64,000 nt of DNA, taken from Ziziphus jujuba (taxonomy: Eukaryota; Streptophyta; Magnoliopsida; Rosales; Rhamnaceae). The DNA lies in NCBI RefSeq assembly GCF_031755915.1, contig NC_083387.1:21409001-21473000 (forward strand), written 5' to 3'. The notes below the pieces were generated by a model that was not told the DNA's origin, did not search any database, and was given only the letters and a program-made list of their open reading frames with translations. Numbering within the stretch: position 1 is the stretch's first letter; each line of letters begins with the position of its first letter. Below are positions 48,121 to 59,850 of this stretch, piece after piece. Both the position numbers and the translations under genes were made by a program.

Positions 48121-48438
48121 CTAGACAGATTGCAGATCTTTCTTTGAGATCTTACTCTGGTCGGCCAAGGGTTGAGATTCGAGCTCTTGAGGAGTCTTGG
48201 CGACGATAGAAAGGGCATGGAGTCCAGATTGGAGCTCGTCGGCCAAGGCATCGTAGACCAAACGATGCCGTTTCACGAGGTTTAGGCCTTCGAATTTCGG
48301 GGAGACAATCTTGAGGTTGAAATGGGTTTCGCCGGAAGCAGAGTTAGGGTTAGCTTTAACAGCTACGTGGCTGGCGTGCTGGTAGGAAACGTCTTCGAGG
48401 TCAAGAATTGTGGCTTCAAACCGAAAAGAAGTGGCGAA
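48121..48438 (-). pseudogene. BolA-like gene fragment
   Basis: The minus-strand frame reads FEATILDLEDVSYQHASHVA, then ETHFNLKIVSPKFEGLNLVK, RHRLVYDALADELQSGLHAL and SIVAKTPQE, ending at TAG (48121-48123). This is a BolA domain with the conserved RHR helix region. BolA proteins partner monothiol glutaredoxins in iron-sulfur metabolism. The frame stays open upstream to about 48617 but contains no ATG, so no start is visible. It is a 5'-incomplete copy, or one whose start was lost. Confidence 0.85.
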
Positions 48439-48671
48439 CGGTCCGGCAGAAGCAACTTTGTGTGAGAGGCTGAGAGGTTGAAAGCATCGAAAGAGGGCAG
48501 GACAAAAGTGACCCAGGTGTTTTGGTGGGTCAGCTTTGTCCCCTTCATTTCGGATAATTTGATTAACGGGATAAGTGTGTCCCGTCCTCCATTTTCCTTC
48601 CCAAACACCAGATTGGAACTATAACCCATCCGATCCTGGCCAGTCCCATGTAACAAACACCCCCATAGTGG

Positions 48672-50421
48672 TCAAAGTTTTGGAAAGACCGTGATGAAAT
48701 AAGCCCATCTTATGTGGCTGCCATGTTGAAGAACATTTTGTAAATAATTATTTTTTTTTATCAACTTAATTTTCTTATATATAACATATTTGGCAATATT
48801 TATGATTCTATTTCATTTTTGTTTTAGACTAAGAATACATGAATGATAAATAACTATTCTAATTTTGTAATGGTAGTTAAAAAAAATTAAATTAAAAAAA
48901 ATCAGAAAAATAACGTCTATCAAATTGAAACTTGCTTTATAAACGGGTGCCATTCTGTAATATATTGTTAGTTTTTATTGTAAGTTAATTATGTTAAATT
49001 TAAATAACAATAATTCTATTTTATTAGGCATCTTAAATAACTATAAACTAGAAATTAAAAAAATTAAAAAAAAAAAACCAACACAATTGGAAATCGTGTT
49101 CAATTGATATTAAGCTTTTTTCTTCCTTAATTTTATAGTTAATATAAATACTCAACAAAGTCTAATTACCACTAATTATTTTTAATATAAACAAATTATA
49201 CACAATTAAATAGAAAAAATAAAAATAAAAACAAAACAAAACAAAAACAAAAATTAAAAGTCAACCATGTTACCAAACAATTCCTTAAAATTAATCTTCT
49301 TATTTTCTGTTTTATCTTTTTTTTTTTTTGTTTTATTTAGTTTTTGAAACTTGTAACTAGTTTTTTTGTAGCTACCTAAATAAAAAACATAGCTATTATT
49401 TGAAGCAAAAGCCAACAATTAATGGAATAACAAGTAATTACAAGAAACATTCACCTTTTTTTTTTTTTGGGGTAAACAAACTAGAAATCTTCACTTGGCA
49501 CCTATAAACACCAAGTCACATGATAGTCTAGAAGTCGATGCACGTTGGGCACGCTTTTGTCGGTGAATATTTTAATAACATTTGACATTATTTACTTGTC
49601 AGAACAAAAATTATTTTGCAATTTATAAAATTTAAAAACGTTCAGCATCCTTCAAATCAACTAACAGCAATTTCAAATCAATGAGCAGCAAATTTATACT
49701 AAAGCTTTGCTGAAATAAAAAAAAAGGCTCATGCCCTTTTTAAATATTTGGTATCCATATTAATATTTAAAAAAGAAAATTATTTAATAAATCCATCCTA
49801 TTTCTATGGTTATTCTCTTGCAAACATATAAATATTATATAAATTTGACATAAACTTCACATATATGTTTGTGAGATGGTCCATGTAGATTGAATCAACT
49901 ACATAATTCCTCCGACAAACAAAATTAATCAGTGTATTATTAGGTATTAATTGATAAGCAAATTTGAAAAACTCCAACCATATCCACGTGAGTAGTACCA
50001 TGAAACCATTACAAGCTCCTGATCTCGATACTACATATAAATATATATCAGCTACCAAGACTTCAAAACCTCTTGAAGAGTACATATGCATGCAGTCCAC
50101 ACCGACCATTCTTGGATTCCTGAACCTAATCAACCATGGCCGACAAACGCCCCCCATCTTACCATGTAAAGCCCTCTTCAATGCAAATTCTGTCTCTTTC
50201 TCTCCTCTTGCTTTTACTCGTGTCATTTGCTCTCTTTCACTACTAAATTGTAAGTCCAAATCTTCGTGTAGAATCCACTTCTCCTATAAATACCCCAACA
50301 CTTTCTAGCTCTCAAACCATCATCAATCTATCAGCTGCCTATCACCGATAGTGTCAATAGCTCTTGTTCAAAGGCTCTAGCTTAATTTCCATAGTTTCGC
50401 TCGCTTGCTAAGTTCAGCATT
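48672..50421. other. Intergenic region upstream of dehydrin 2
   Basis: Collinear with about 5573-7361. AT-rich, with no gene. It contains the conserved promoter elements entered separately. Confidence 0.75.
49985..50292 (+). promoter_or_regulatory. Dehydrin 2 promoter: ABRE/G-box, DRE/CRT and TATA box
   Basis: CACGTG lies at 49985-49990, ACCGAC at 50101-50106 and tataaata at 50285-50292. Spacing and order match the first copy. The upstream CCGAC beside the G-box in copy 1 reads CCAAC here, so this promoter has one fewer DRE core. Confidence 0.7.
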
Positions 50422-51129
50422 ATGTCAGATACACACCACCAAGAGCATGAAAGTGAGGAAAAAGTCGCCGAAGAATCAAAAGGTTGTGGGATGTTCGATT
50501 TCTTGAAAAAGAAAGAAAACGAGAAATCTGGGAAACCCCAACATGACCAAGATGTGGGCATGGCAGACGTCCAACAGTCACATGGCGATGACTCTAGCTC
50601 GGTAATCTCTCTCACCTATCTCATTTTAAAATGATCTGATAGTTTTAAAATGACAAGATTTAATTTTCTAGTCACATAGATATGTAATAGATTGAGAACT
50701 GTGTGTATGATCCTTCAACCAAGTTTTTTTTTCTTTTTGTACTTGTGCTGCTTGAAATATTTGCAGTCGAGTAGTGACGAGGAAGGAGAGTCTGGGGAAA
50801 AGAAGAAGAAGGGGATAAAGGACAAGATCAAAGACAAGATATCAGGCAAAAAGAAAGATCATCATGAGGATCCTCAGCATGCAACTATTCCAGCTGAGAA
50901 AACCAGTGAGAATGCACATGTGGAAGTGACACACCCAGAGGAAAAGGGATTTATAGAGAAGATCAAAGACAAGCTTCCCGGACAGCACAAGAAACATGAA
51001 GACGGTGCTTCTGTAGAATGTGCTGCAGATGGACACTCCCCAGAAGGTGAGAAAAAAGGAATCTTGGAGAAGATCAAGGAGAAGCTGCCAGATGGTCGTA
51101 AGAACGAAGAGAAAAAGCATGAAAACTGA
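50422..51129 (+). CDS. Acidic F/S/K3 dehydrin (group 2 LEA protein), copy 2
   Basis: Same protein type and gene structure as 7362-8071. Exons 50422-50601 and 50767-51129 join in phase 0 and give 180 aa. The F-segment is MFDFLKKK. The serine tract SSSSSSDEE spans the splice. K-segments are GIKDKIKDKISG, GFIEKIKDKLPG and GILEKIKEKLPDG. Replacements relative to copy 1 are scattered and mostly conservative (for example K4 to T4, T45 to V45), and no stop or frameshift appears, so both copies look functional. The 3' UTR has about 90 bp (near 51225-51305) that differs strongly from copy 1. Confidence 0.95.
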
Positions 51130-52048
51130 AACTGCAATATGATCGAATAGAAAGTGTCAATCTTGGCAGCCTATTTGTTTTCTGGTTTTGTAATTCCATG
51201 TCCTATGTAATTTTCTTGTCCTTCTAGGTTTGGATGAATCTGTATGTAGGCTAGTCCTACACCTAATCAGGAGATTTTCTCTTTTCCAAATCTTGCACTC
51301 TCGTACTTTTCTTAAATTAATGAATTAGAAAATCTTGTTCAGAAGCTTCTGAATGCTACTTAGTTTCATGCACTGAAAGAAATATTTGGTCCAATCCACC
51401 CAAGACAAGTTTCTTCAATATATGCTGTAATATATTTTGCTTTTTAACTCAAATCCTAAATCACATAAACCACATATATACTATAAACCATATATACTCT
51501 ATAAGCCGTTTATAAAATCACATCGATTGTCGCAAAATTTGAAGAATAAAATTCTCAAAGTAAGAATTCTTTAACTAAAACTAGAGCTAAGTCCAAATAA
51601 GCTTAATACTGCACAAAAGCCTCTTTAACTAAAATAAGAGCTAAGTCCAAATAAGCTTAATGCTCCACAAAAGGAATAGACAATGAGAGCCTGTATAAAG
51701 TGAACCTTCTGTTTGTCAATTTCAACGTTACATAACCACACCCTGCAAATAGGAATTGTCTTATACTACCTGCAGGAGTCCAGACCAAGTATGATTTGTT
51801 CACGCAGTCACAAATACAGCATTCCCAAAGAAATACTAAAATCATATGTAAATTTATGTACAATTTCACTGATTCAACTTTATACAGAAATCATTTTGAA
51901 TGCAACTAGATAATCATTACCATAAACTCAATAAACTGAAATTTTTACAAGAAAAAGAGGAGTCAATTTTTCACCATGTTTCATAAATAACAGTCAAAGT
52001 CAACGTTGGAATTCCAAAATCTGGACTCCACATAATTAAGTGAAGTAT
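51130..52048. other. Spacer between dehydrin 2 and the LEA_2 gene
   Basis: Holds both genes' 3' flanks (convergent genes). The taagagctaagtcc tandem repeat is at about 51585-51672. Relative to copy 1 about 550 bp is missing at about 51672. Confidence 0.7.
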
Positions 52049-54887
52049 TCACCTATAGGTACAGGAATTCGTCAAATTAGAGGGCTTACCGAGTTTGCTT
52101 CTTCTAAGGGTGACAGAGCATGTGATTCTTCTATAAAACTTGGACTTCACTAACTTCCCCAAAATGTAGGCCCTCGACCTCATCACAAATGTAAGGTTCA
52201 ACGGCACTACCAAATTCTCTTGATTATCTCTCGCACCTCCAATAAACGATAGCCCACCATAAACAGGAACTTGATGCCCTAATACTGTCGTCAAGACTCT
52301 CCGGTGTTTTTTCCTCTTCTCATAGAACTTCTTCATCTATTATTCCATTTATCACAAAGACAAAAGGAGAAAATCAGCTCCAAGATAGCTAGCATAACAA
52401 ATCACAGGAGAAAAAAATTACAAAAGTTGAAGCTCTCCAACTGAATTAGTAAACATTTCATGAAGGCTTGCCCACAAACAGTAACATCTGGGAAACAATA
52501 TCTGACTCAAGCCAGATTCACAATCCAATTCATCTACCTAACCCATGTAAGAATTAGTTTTCCTAACAGAAAACCAAAGAACAGGTGCCATCTATATTTT
52601 AAATTAAAAGCCTTTTTAACTAGTAACCCAACAGGCCAACTCAGCCAATTTCTGTCCCGAGCATACACAGGCCAATGAAAAGGACACTGCTTTAATCTTT
52701 TTCTTTGTTCACACGGAAGTTGGTTGGTTGTCGTATAATTTTGTTTCTTGGAGATTTCATGTTACATGTACACAAATAAAGTAAGAAAATGTTGCATGTT
52801 ATAACATATTTAATATTTTATCCTCTAAAAAATATATATACACTAGTTATATACTTATGTATTTCCATACAAGCTAGAAAATGTATGCAAAACTACAAGT
52901 AATATTCGAAAATCAAAATATTTATATGGGAAATTACAAAAATTAATACCAATCAAGGAAGAAAATTGAAAAAGTAAAATAAGAGTTACTAGGAGATCTC
53001 TACTAGAATTTATAGAAATCTATTAAGTTTACAGAACAGAAAATGAAATACCGTAATTTAGCCTAAATATAATACCATTTAATCTTTTATTGCGAAAATA
53101 AATTATATTGAAAAAAAAAAAAACTGTAACTTACTGTTCTTGGACAGTTGTCAATGTTTAATCCATTTGCAGAAAACCAAACAAAGTCAAAAAAGGGGCC
53201 CCCAAACGACATCATACAATCATCATTTTTTCTTTTTTCTTTTTTCTTTTTTTCTTTTTTTTCTTTTTTTTTTTTTTTGATATTAGACAACATTCATTAT
53301 TGATTCATGCAGGATTTCATAAAAATAACAATAATAATAATAAAAACCCAGCAGCAACAACAACAACATGCAGTATCTCTTTATGCTATCAATGGAATTT
53401 GACGTTTTCTCTAACCACGTGATCATACAGTTGGAAAAAGACAGAAAAAATGGGGTCCAAAGGAAACCCAATTTTCGCAATCGAATTTGTGAGCGGCAGA
53501 CCCACGCTTCCCAATGAGAGTAGGCTCATAGAAAATTATAACAATTTATAGCAAACCCACAGGCTTTTCAGTCGCCCAACAAAGACCAAACAGACCAATC
53601 GCATTTAGAATCATATTACCACTGCCATTTCCAGCTCCCAGTGCCAAACGTTTTACCACTCCCTAATCTAACGTCTCCCAAAACCACTTGAAATTACCTT
53701 ATTACCCCAAGGGTGCTTATGTAGTTTCCATTGATACCAACAGCGATAAAATAGACTTTCAGATTTCTAATATCTTCTTTTCGACTTGCAAAATTCTACT
53801 ATTTTCAAAAATATAATAATAATAAACATTTCATCAAAATAATAATAATAATAATAACAATAATAAACATTTTTTTTTTTTTTGGTTGCGTACCTGGCCA
53901 GAAGCAACTTTGAGCTGGTAATAGTGAAGCTCCATTGGGGTAGAGGTGACATGGAGGCTGAAGAATGTACCTCGGTTTCTGAAGAAGACCCTAACCGTTG
54001 AATTCAACGAGACCATATCTGTTGCCACTCCCGTTCGATCATTGCCCGCCTGTATCGTAAAGCTCCTGAACACTATGTTCTGCTCCAAAAACCAAACAAT
54101 ATGCTTTTATTATATGCTTCGCTTATTTCCTACTCCTTATTCGAAAAAAATCAAATAAACATTCTTTTTTGTCGGGTATTTTAATCTGAAATAAAATTCA
54201 AATTAGATTTTTAAAAAATTAAAAAAAAAAAATCAGGGTTTCTATACTCAACTAACCCGCGCAAATCACTCGTTCCCGTTTCGAGCCCCAAAATCCCCAA
54301 AAACCCTGTGTTACTGAGTTGCCTCGGAGAACCCCCATCAGTGATCAGAGACGAATCGTTTCTCGACGAGCCAACTCAGCTCCCGACTCACTTAAACAGA
54401 TTTAAAAAAAAAAAAAAAAAGAGCTGATAAAGATGAACAAAAACTTAAAAACCCTTACCTCCACAACTATTTCAGGCTTGTGAGATTTACTAGCGCCCCA
54501 AAGAATCAATGAAAACACAGTGAAAAGAACGACGAACAACAGAGCGAAGCAGAAGTACAACCTCACATTGCGACAAGGACCAGCCGTTCCGGAGTCGTAT
54601 TCGTCGTCATCATCGGACTCTTCCTCCCGCTGTACCTTCCTCCAGGCGGAGAGACCCCTAGGGTTTTTGAGAGAGGCAGAGAACCGCGAGGTCGAAGATT
54701 CTCGGGAATGGTGAATCGGCGAGCAATGGTAATAGTGGTGAGGCGAACCCAAAGGACTAGAGCCGTAAGACATTTTCTCGGCGTCATGGTTGGAAGGGCT
54801 CTGAACGTAGTAAATCGGACGGCGCGGCGATCGAGGCGGCGTCGACTGGTCGAAGCTCGTCACCTCGGAATCGGACTTGGCGTGCAT
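52049..54887 (-). CDS. LEA_2-domain (NDR1/HIN1-like) membrane protein, intact
   Basis: Exons on the minus strand are 54459-54887, 53894-54079 and 52049-52336; all junctions are phase 0 and the product is 300 aa. The N-terminus is soluble and basic, serine/proline-rich: MHAKSDSEVTSFD, then RSPRRPIYYVQSPS, a signature of this plant family, and an acidic EEESDDDDEYDS run. One transmembrane helix (LYFCFALLFVVLFTVFSLIL, about 111-130) follows. The rest is the extracytoplasmic or luminal LEA_2 beta-sandwich: TGVATDMVSLNSTVRVFFRN, RGTFFSLHVTSTPMELHYYQ, MRSRAYILGKLVK and a final LTNSCTYR. An upstream in-frame ATG at 54902 would add five residues; 54887 fits the family start better. Biochemical function is unknown. 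Confidence 0.9.
52337..53893 (-). other. Intron 2 of the LEA_2 gene
   Basis: AT-rich with a long pyrimidine tract near 53228-53278. It aligns with 9767-11264 in copy 1. No gene. Confidence 0.75.
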
Positions 54888-57619
54888 TATCGCAGGCGGC
54901 ATTAGAGAGGGGAAGATATAGAAGGAATTGGATTTTTGAGGGACCAAAATGCAAATATTTTCCAATTTTGCAGAAATAGAAGAAAAATTTTTGGGTAAGA
55001 GTCTGAGACTCTCAGAAAAGGAAGTGATAGGTAACAATGGGCTTTGCTGAGAACGAAGCAGAAACCGAGAGCTTCTATAAATGCGAAACTTTGAATTACG
55101 AGCACGATGTTTTCTTTCTTTTTTTTTTTTTTCTTTTTTTTTAATTTTCGGTGCGTAGCTTTCACGCTTTTAATCCAGTTCCACTCGCTAATGCCTGGGA
55201 GTTGATCTGACGGTTTGGATTGGTGAAAGATGTGGAACGGTTTTGATGATTTTGTGGCGTGTAACCCACGGCAATTAAGAGAAGGTGGTGGCGTGAATGG
55301 TGCGAAGCAGGATAGAATGAATGTTGAAGTGTCTACCTTAACAAAATAACGAAAGGGTATTGTTGGTATTTTGTAAAGTGGGATTTCGCAAAGTGGATAA
55401 AACAAATAAAATGGCTTTTATTCATCAATAATAATAATAATAATTAATAAAATGGCTTTTAGGAATGGTCGAAGAATCTTAAACGGTGGCCCACTGCCCC
55501 ATTTGAAAAATAGTAATAAGAATAATAGAAAATTATAAAATGCTCTTAAACTTTCTCCCAAAAAAAAAAAAAAAAAAAAAAGCTTTCAACATTTTAAAAC
55601 CAATATTAAATTGCTTATTATATAAATAAAATATGTCTTAGTTATTTTTTTAACAACATCGTTTTTGGAAAAAAAAAAAAAACTTTATGTTCGGCATTAT
55701 CTTTCAATTTTGATAAAATAAAATTACAATTTAAACATATTTTAGTTATGTAATTTATAAACAATCAATTCTAATACTAACCAAACAATTTCTTCAAATT
55801 ATAAAGCAATGTTATCAATTTGAATAGTGATCAAGAAAAGAATTGAAATTTTAGTGAAAGTATTGAGAGGTATTTTTCAACATTCTATACAATAATAAGG
55901 CAGTGAAGATACGAGTTTTAGAACTGAACTCGAACATGGGCACTAAAAGTATGATTGTTTTATCTAAAAACAAAATAGTTTGTAACCACTTTATGTGTAT
56001 CCCAAAAAAGGGTAAGACTTTTTTCCGCTTTATCTTGCTATTCCATTTTTTTTTTTTCACTTTTTTTTTTTTTTTGACCTTTTACTTTCTCATTTTAACA
56101 CTAAAAGGAGAGTAAAGTAAAATTGTACCCTTTTTTAACACCGAAATGAGATCAAGAGGATGATGACGATGAAGAAGAAGATCATAAAAGTACGTGTCCA
56201 AGCAGATTTTCATACCATGTATGTATAGTCAAATCAAAACTCTAGTATTTTCAGCCAAAAAAAAAAAAAAAAAGTCTAGTATTTTATTTTTACCAAAAAA
56301 ATTCAAGTATCTGGTAGGGGGATAATGATCCTCAAAATTTAAATTTAAGTTTACCCAATTTTTGACATATTAAAAAATTAGATCTAATAACTAAAATTAT
56401 GTCATGTCATTATTTTTAAATAAAAAAAAAATTGTTGGTCATTAATTAATGTTGATATTCTTTTATGGTTTATAATATAAAATAAAATAATCAAATAAAA
56501 TTAAATGGAGAAGTGATGACTTTTAAAGAGCAAAAATCATAAATATTAATAACAAATTACTTTCTAATTATGTAAGTTTAAGTTTTACAAACTTTTCTCG
56601 TGTAATAAGAAACATACATACATACATGAAAATAAAAGCATACCTAAATTGTGAACCCTCTAATAATAATTATTTAAATTATTATTGTTATATATATTTT
56701 ATTAACAATCATTCATCAATAATAATAAATAATATTTTTTTAAATAATACATATAGTATATAAATATTGAAAAGAAGTTCTCTTAATTTTTATGGTGGAT
56801 TGTGCACATTTTACCTTCAAATTATAATTTCTTTTCTTGTCATCCTTTTTAATTTATTTTCTTGTTATCCTTTTTGCCTTACTTGTTTTATTATTTAATT
56901 TTTAATATTACTTAAAAATAATTATTAGGGAAATATTATATACATATATTTTTGTCATATTTTAGTTTTTTTTTTCTTTTAAGTAATCAACTTGGAATTT
57001 TATTTTAAATAGAATTATTTTATTATTATTATTTTTTGCTTCCATATTAATTTTATTTTTAATTTTAAACCATGACAGGATAGCCATTGCATTTAATTTT
57101 GTTGATATTTCATAATTCGACAAACTCAAATTAAGATTCTCCAATTTTTTATAAAATAGAGAGGGTTCCTTATCCTAGTAAAGATGGCGAAGGCATCCTA
57201 TTCAAATTTCCACTCTGAATTAAAATTATGTAACTATTATATAGGTAATATGATGTAACAAAATTCAATAATGTTTTATAGAATCTATATATATATATAT
57301 ATATATATTTATTTATTATAGTGTGATATTGCATTAATTGAGTTTATGTGCCACTTTCTCTTTAAGGAAAGAATTTTTATGGCACATAAATTATGACAAT
57401 GGTACATTCCCTGATTATTGAGAGGTGGGACAAGTGGACAAAGATCCTTATTCTTCTGTTTAAATCATTTTAAACATTAATTCTTGAAAATAGTATTTTG
57501 AAACTTTATAGTATTTTTATGGCACATATATATATATATCATAAAAATTTTAAAAATACTATTTTTATCATGTTGTCATCCTATACTCTAATCCTAAAAT
57601 CAAAGTTGCTAATATCAAA
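54888..57619. other. LEA_2 upstream flank and AT-rich spacer
   Basis: The first 300 bp should hold the LEA_2 promoter and leader on the minus strand. Homology with copy 1 ends near 55190. Beyond that the DNA is AT-rich, with an AAT-type repeat near 55427-55445, A-tracts at about 55560-55580 and 56257-56272, and a TA microsatellite at 57288-57308. No gene is recognised. Confidence 0.55.
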
Positions 57620-59550
57620 GCAAAAATAATAAAAATAATAATTAATTAATGGAAAATAAGTTGCTAAAATAAATATGATATACCAGTGATAACAATTGAA
57701 AACCATGATTTAGCCAAAAATAAAAAAAATAAAAGTTTCTAATTTTGGTAATATGATTATTTTTTATTTTTTATTTTTCATTTTTGATTTTTCCTATCTG
57801 ATTATAATATATTATTTATATTGTATTTTTATTATTAAATTAGCCAAAATTGGTAATCAAAACAAAGCAATCTTAGTTGGTGGAATTTTTTTATTTTTTT
57901 GACCGCAAAAAAAAAAAAAGTTGTAAAGGTAAAAGTTGGCTTGTCAATTAAATAATTTACATATAATTATGTTCACAGTTGCATATATGATCGAATTTCC
58001 AATATAAATTGTGGTGAAACTCAAACCTTTATCATTTTAATTAAAATTTAAATCCATTTCAATTGGTGGAAGTCCAAATTTATCTTAATTGGTTGAATAT
58101 ATGTAGATATATATATAAATATATATATTGTTTTGGTACGTCAAAAATAGATTGAAAAAGGTAGAGGTTAGCGTGTGCATCCGGCAATACATATAAATCC
58201 ATCTGTTAACACCGAAATTATCCTTGGCGGATTTTGTGTTACATCTCTCTTAGTTAGTTTTGGGTTTTTGTCCTTATCCTTCCTTTTCTCAACGATATGG
58301 GCCGTGTTCTAAAATGCAATAGAATAATGGGGTACTCCTTTTTTCATGTTTGTGTGTCAAAGAAAGCTTTGCCAAATTTATTTTGTATATTCCATTTTGC
58401 ACTACTCTTTAGCCTATTTTGATCCACATGGTTTTTTGTTCCATAAACCGAACTTTTTAACTAGAAAGTCTACTATTGTTGCATTTTTCAGCTCATCATC
58501 TTCAAACTGACAAGTTGAAGCTGACAATGTAGAGATTAGAATTCGGAGGTCTAATTTGCATAGCTGTAAAGCATTTTGATTGGTCAATAAACCCCAAATT
58601 ATTTTCTAGGCAATCACTACATCAGTCAAGGATTTACGGGGTTGATCATGGATCATCATGGTTCACGGGGCATCTCAACAAAATGAGCAGTCCTTGCACG
58701 TGAAGGGTAACCATCCTTGTGTATTAGTACATTTCAACATCCCAACTGGAGAAGAAATTATTTTTCCCACCAAAAAAAAAAACACTACATACACAATAAG
58801 CTAAGATGTTTTACTTATGTTTGTCTTGATTAATATAAGTTAATCTAAAAAGTAAACAGATGGTCAAAAAACTAAGGGTTAATAATACACTTTACCTCTT
58901 GAATTTTTTTTATCTTTTGCATTTTATCATTTAAATTTTAAAAAGTACTACATTACTAACTAAACTACTAGTTTTTTATACTGTAGTGTAATTCTTCAAT
59001 TTTTACAAATAAATTTGGCAAAATTAGACCATAAATATTAGCTAGAAATGAAATAAAACATAATAAAATTATTTTTATAAATTCCATTAATTGTGTACGA
59101 TTAATTTTATAAAATTCATCTATAAAATGTTATAATTAGACTAAAGTGATAAAAAAAAAATAATAGTTAAGAAAGTAATATGACAATTTTTAAAAATTTA
59201 GGTCTAAAGTGCAAAAGGTGTTATAATACAAAATAATAAGGTGTATTTAATCACAAAATCAAATAGGAAAAATAATAAACAAAATCAAAGTCTAAATTCT
59301 AAACTAAACAATTAAAGTACAAAAACTCAATTTACTCTCTCAACTTATGGATTTTGTTTTGGACAATTTCTTTGTAAAATTAATCAAATCAAACCACTAT
59401 CAACCTTTTTTCTTTTTCCCTCTTTGTAAGAGCCATTAGCAACCTTTTAAAAGCTACAAATAGTGTTTGCTTAGAAGAAAATAGTGTATAACATCATGAA
59501 ATGTGAAGAAATATACAATCATACTTCCCGCAAAGATTTAGATATGGTAT
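57620..59550. repeat. Non-coding block repeated at 36060-37590 (copy 2)
   Basis: Collinear with the first copy: acaattgaaaaccatgattt, taattttggtaatatg, aaagctttgccaaattt, ccattttgcactac, then the aaccttttaaaagcta and gatatggtataaaaatc stretches near the end. It is about 400 bp longer, mainly in the 58870-59340 section. Confidence 0.85.
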
Positions 59551-59850
59551 AAAAATCATAAAAGTGATATTTTCTTTTTCCAACTATGTAAGGAATTTTT
59601 TATTGGGAAAAAAAAAAAAAAAACAATGTAAAGATGCTACTCTTTTTCCTTTCACAATAAAATTCAAATTCTGATCTAAAAATTATCGGTCTACAAAAAT
59701 TTTAAAACGGCACCAGGAGAAATCAATGGATTTCCAATTAATATTTTCTAGGCCAATCTCATAATTCAATTAATCAGGCAACTGTGCCTCTTATCCATTT
59801 TCATGTGAATAATCGATATACAAGAGAACCAAAAAAAAGAAACAATTTAA
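59551..59850 (-). other. 3' flank of the cpSRP43 gene
   Basis: AT-rich DNA that would contain the 3' UTR and poly(A) signals. The run aaaaaaaagaaac before the stop is on the plus strand. No other feature is visible. Confidence 0.5.

Larger units (their letters stand above)
45956..48664 (-). mobile_element. Transduplicated block of three unrelated gene fragments
   Basis: 2.7-kb insertion absent from the paired site in copy 1 (about 5565-5573). It is flanked by atagtgg on both sides (45949-45955 and 48665-48671). It holds, all on the minus strand, a BolA-domain fragment, an acyl-activating-enzyme fragment and an NT-C2 fragment. At least two retain introns, so they were copied from genomic DNA and not from mRNA. 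Multi-gene capture is typical of Pack-MULEs and Helitrons, but I find neither long inverted ends nor a clear Helitron terminus. A CA microsatellite lies at about 46091-46110. Confidence 0.75.
39238..55190. repeat. Segmental duplication, copy 2 (main block)
   Basis: Collinear with 3790-17580 and in the same orientation. Private insertions are a copia element (39427-44230), a MITE (about 45757-45945) and a gene-fragment block (45956-48664). The left limit falls inside LHT exon 3, which explains the missing exons 1-2. Confidence 0.9.

Noticed and set aside
49810..50259. Minus-strand ORF of 149 codons in the dehydrin 2 promoter
   Set aside because: Not conserved as an ORF in the duplicate promoter and no recognisable domain; it lies across the regulatory motifs.
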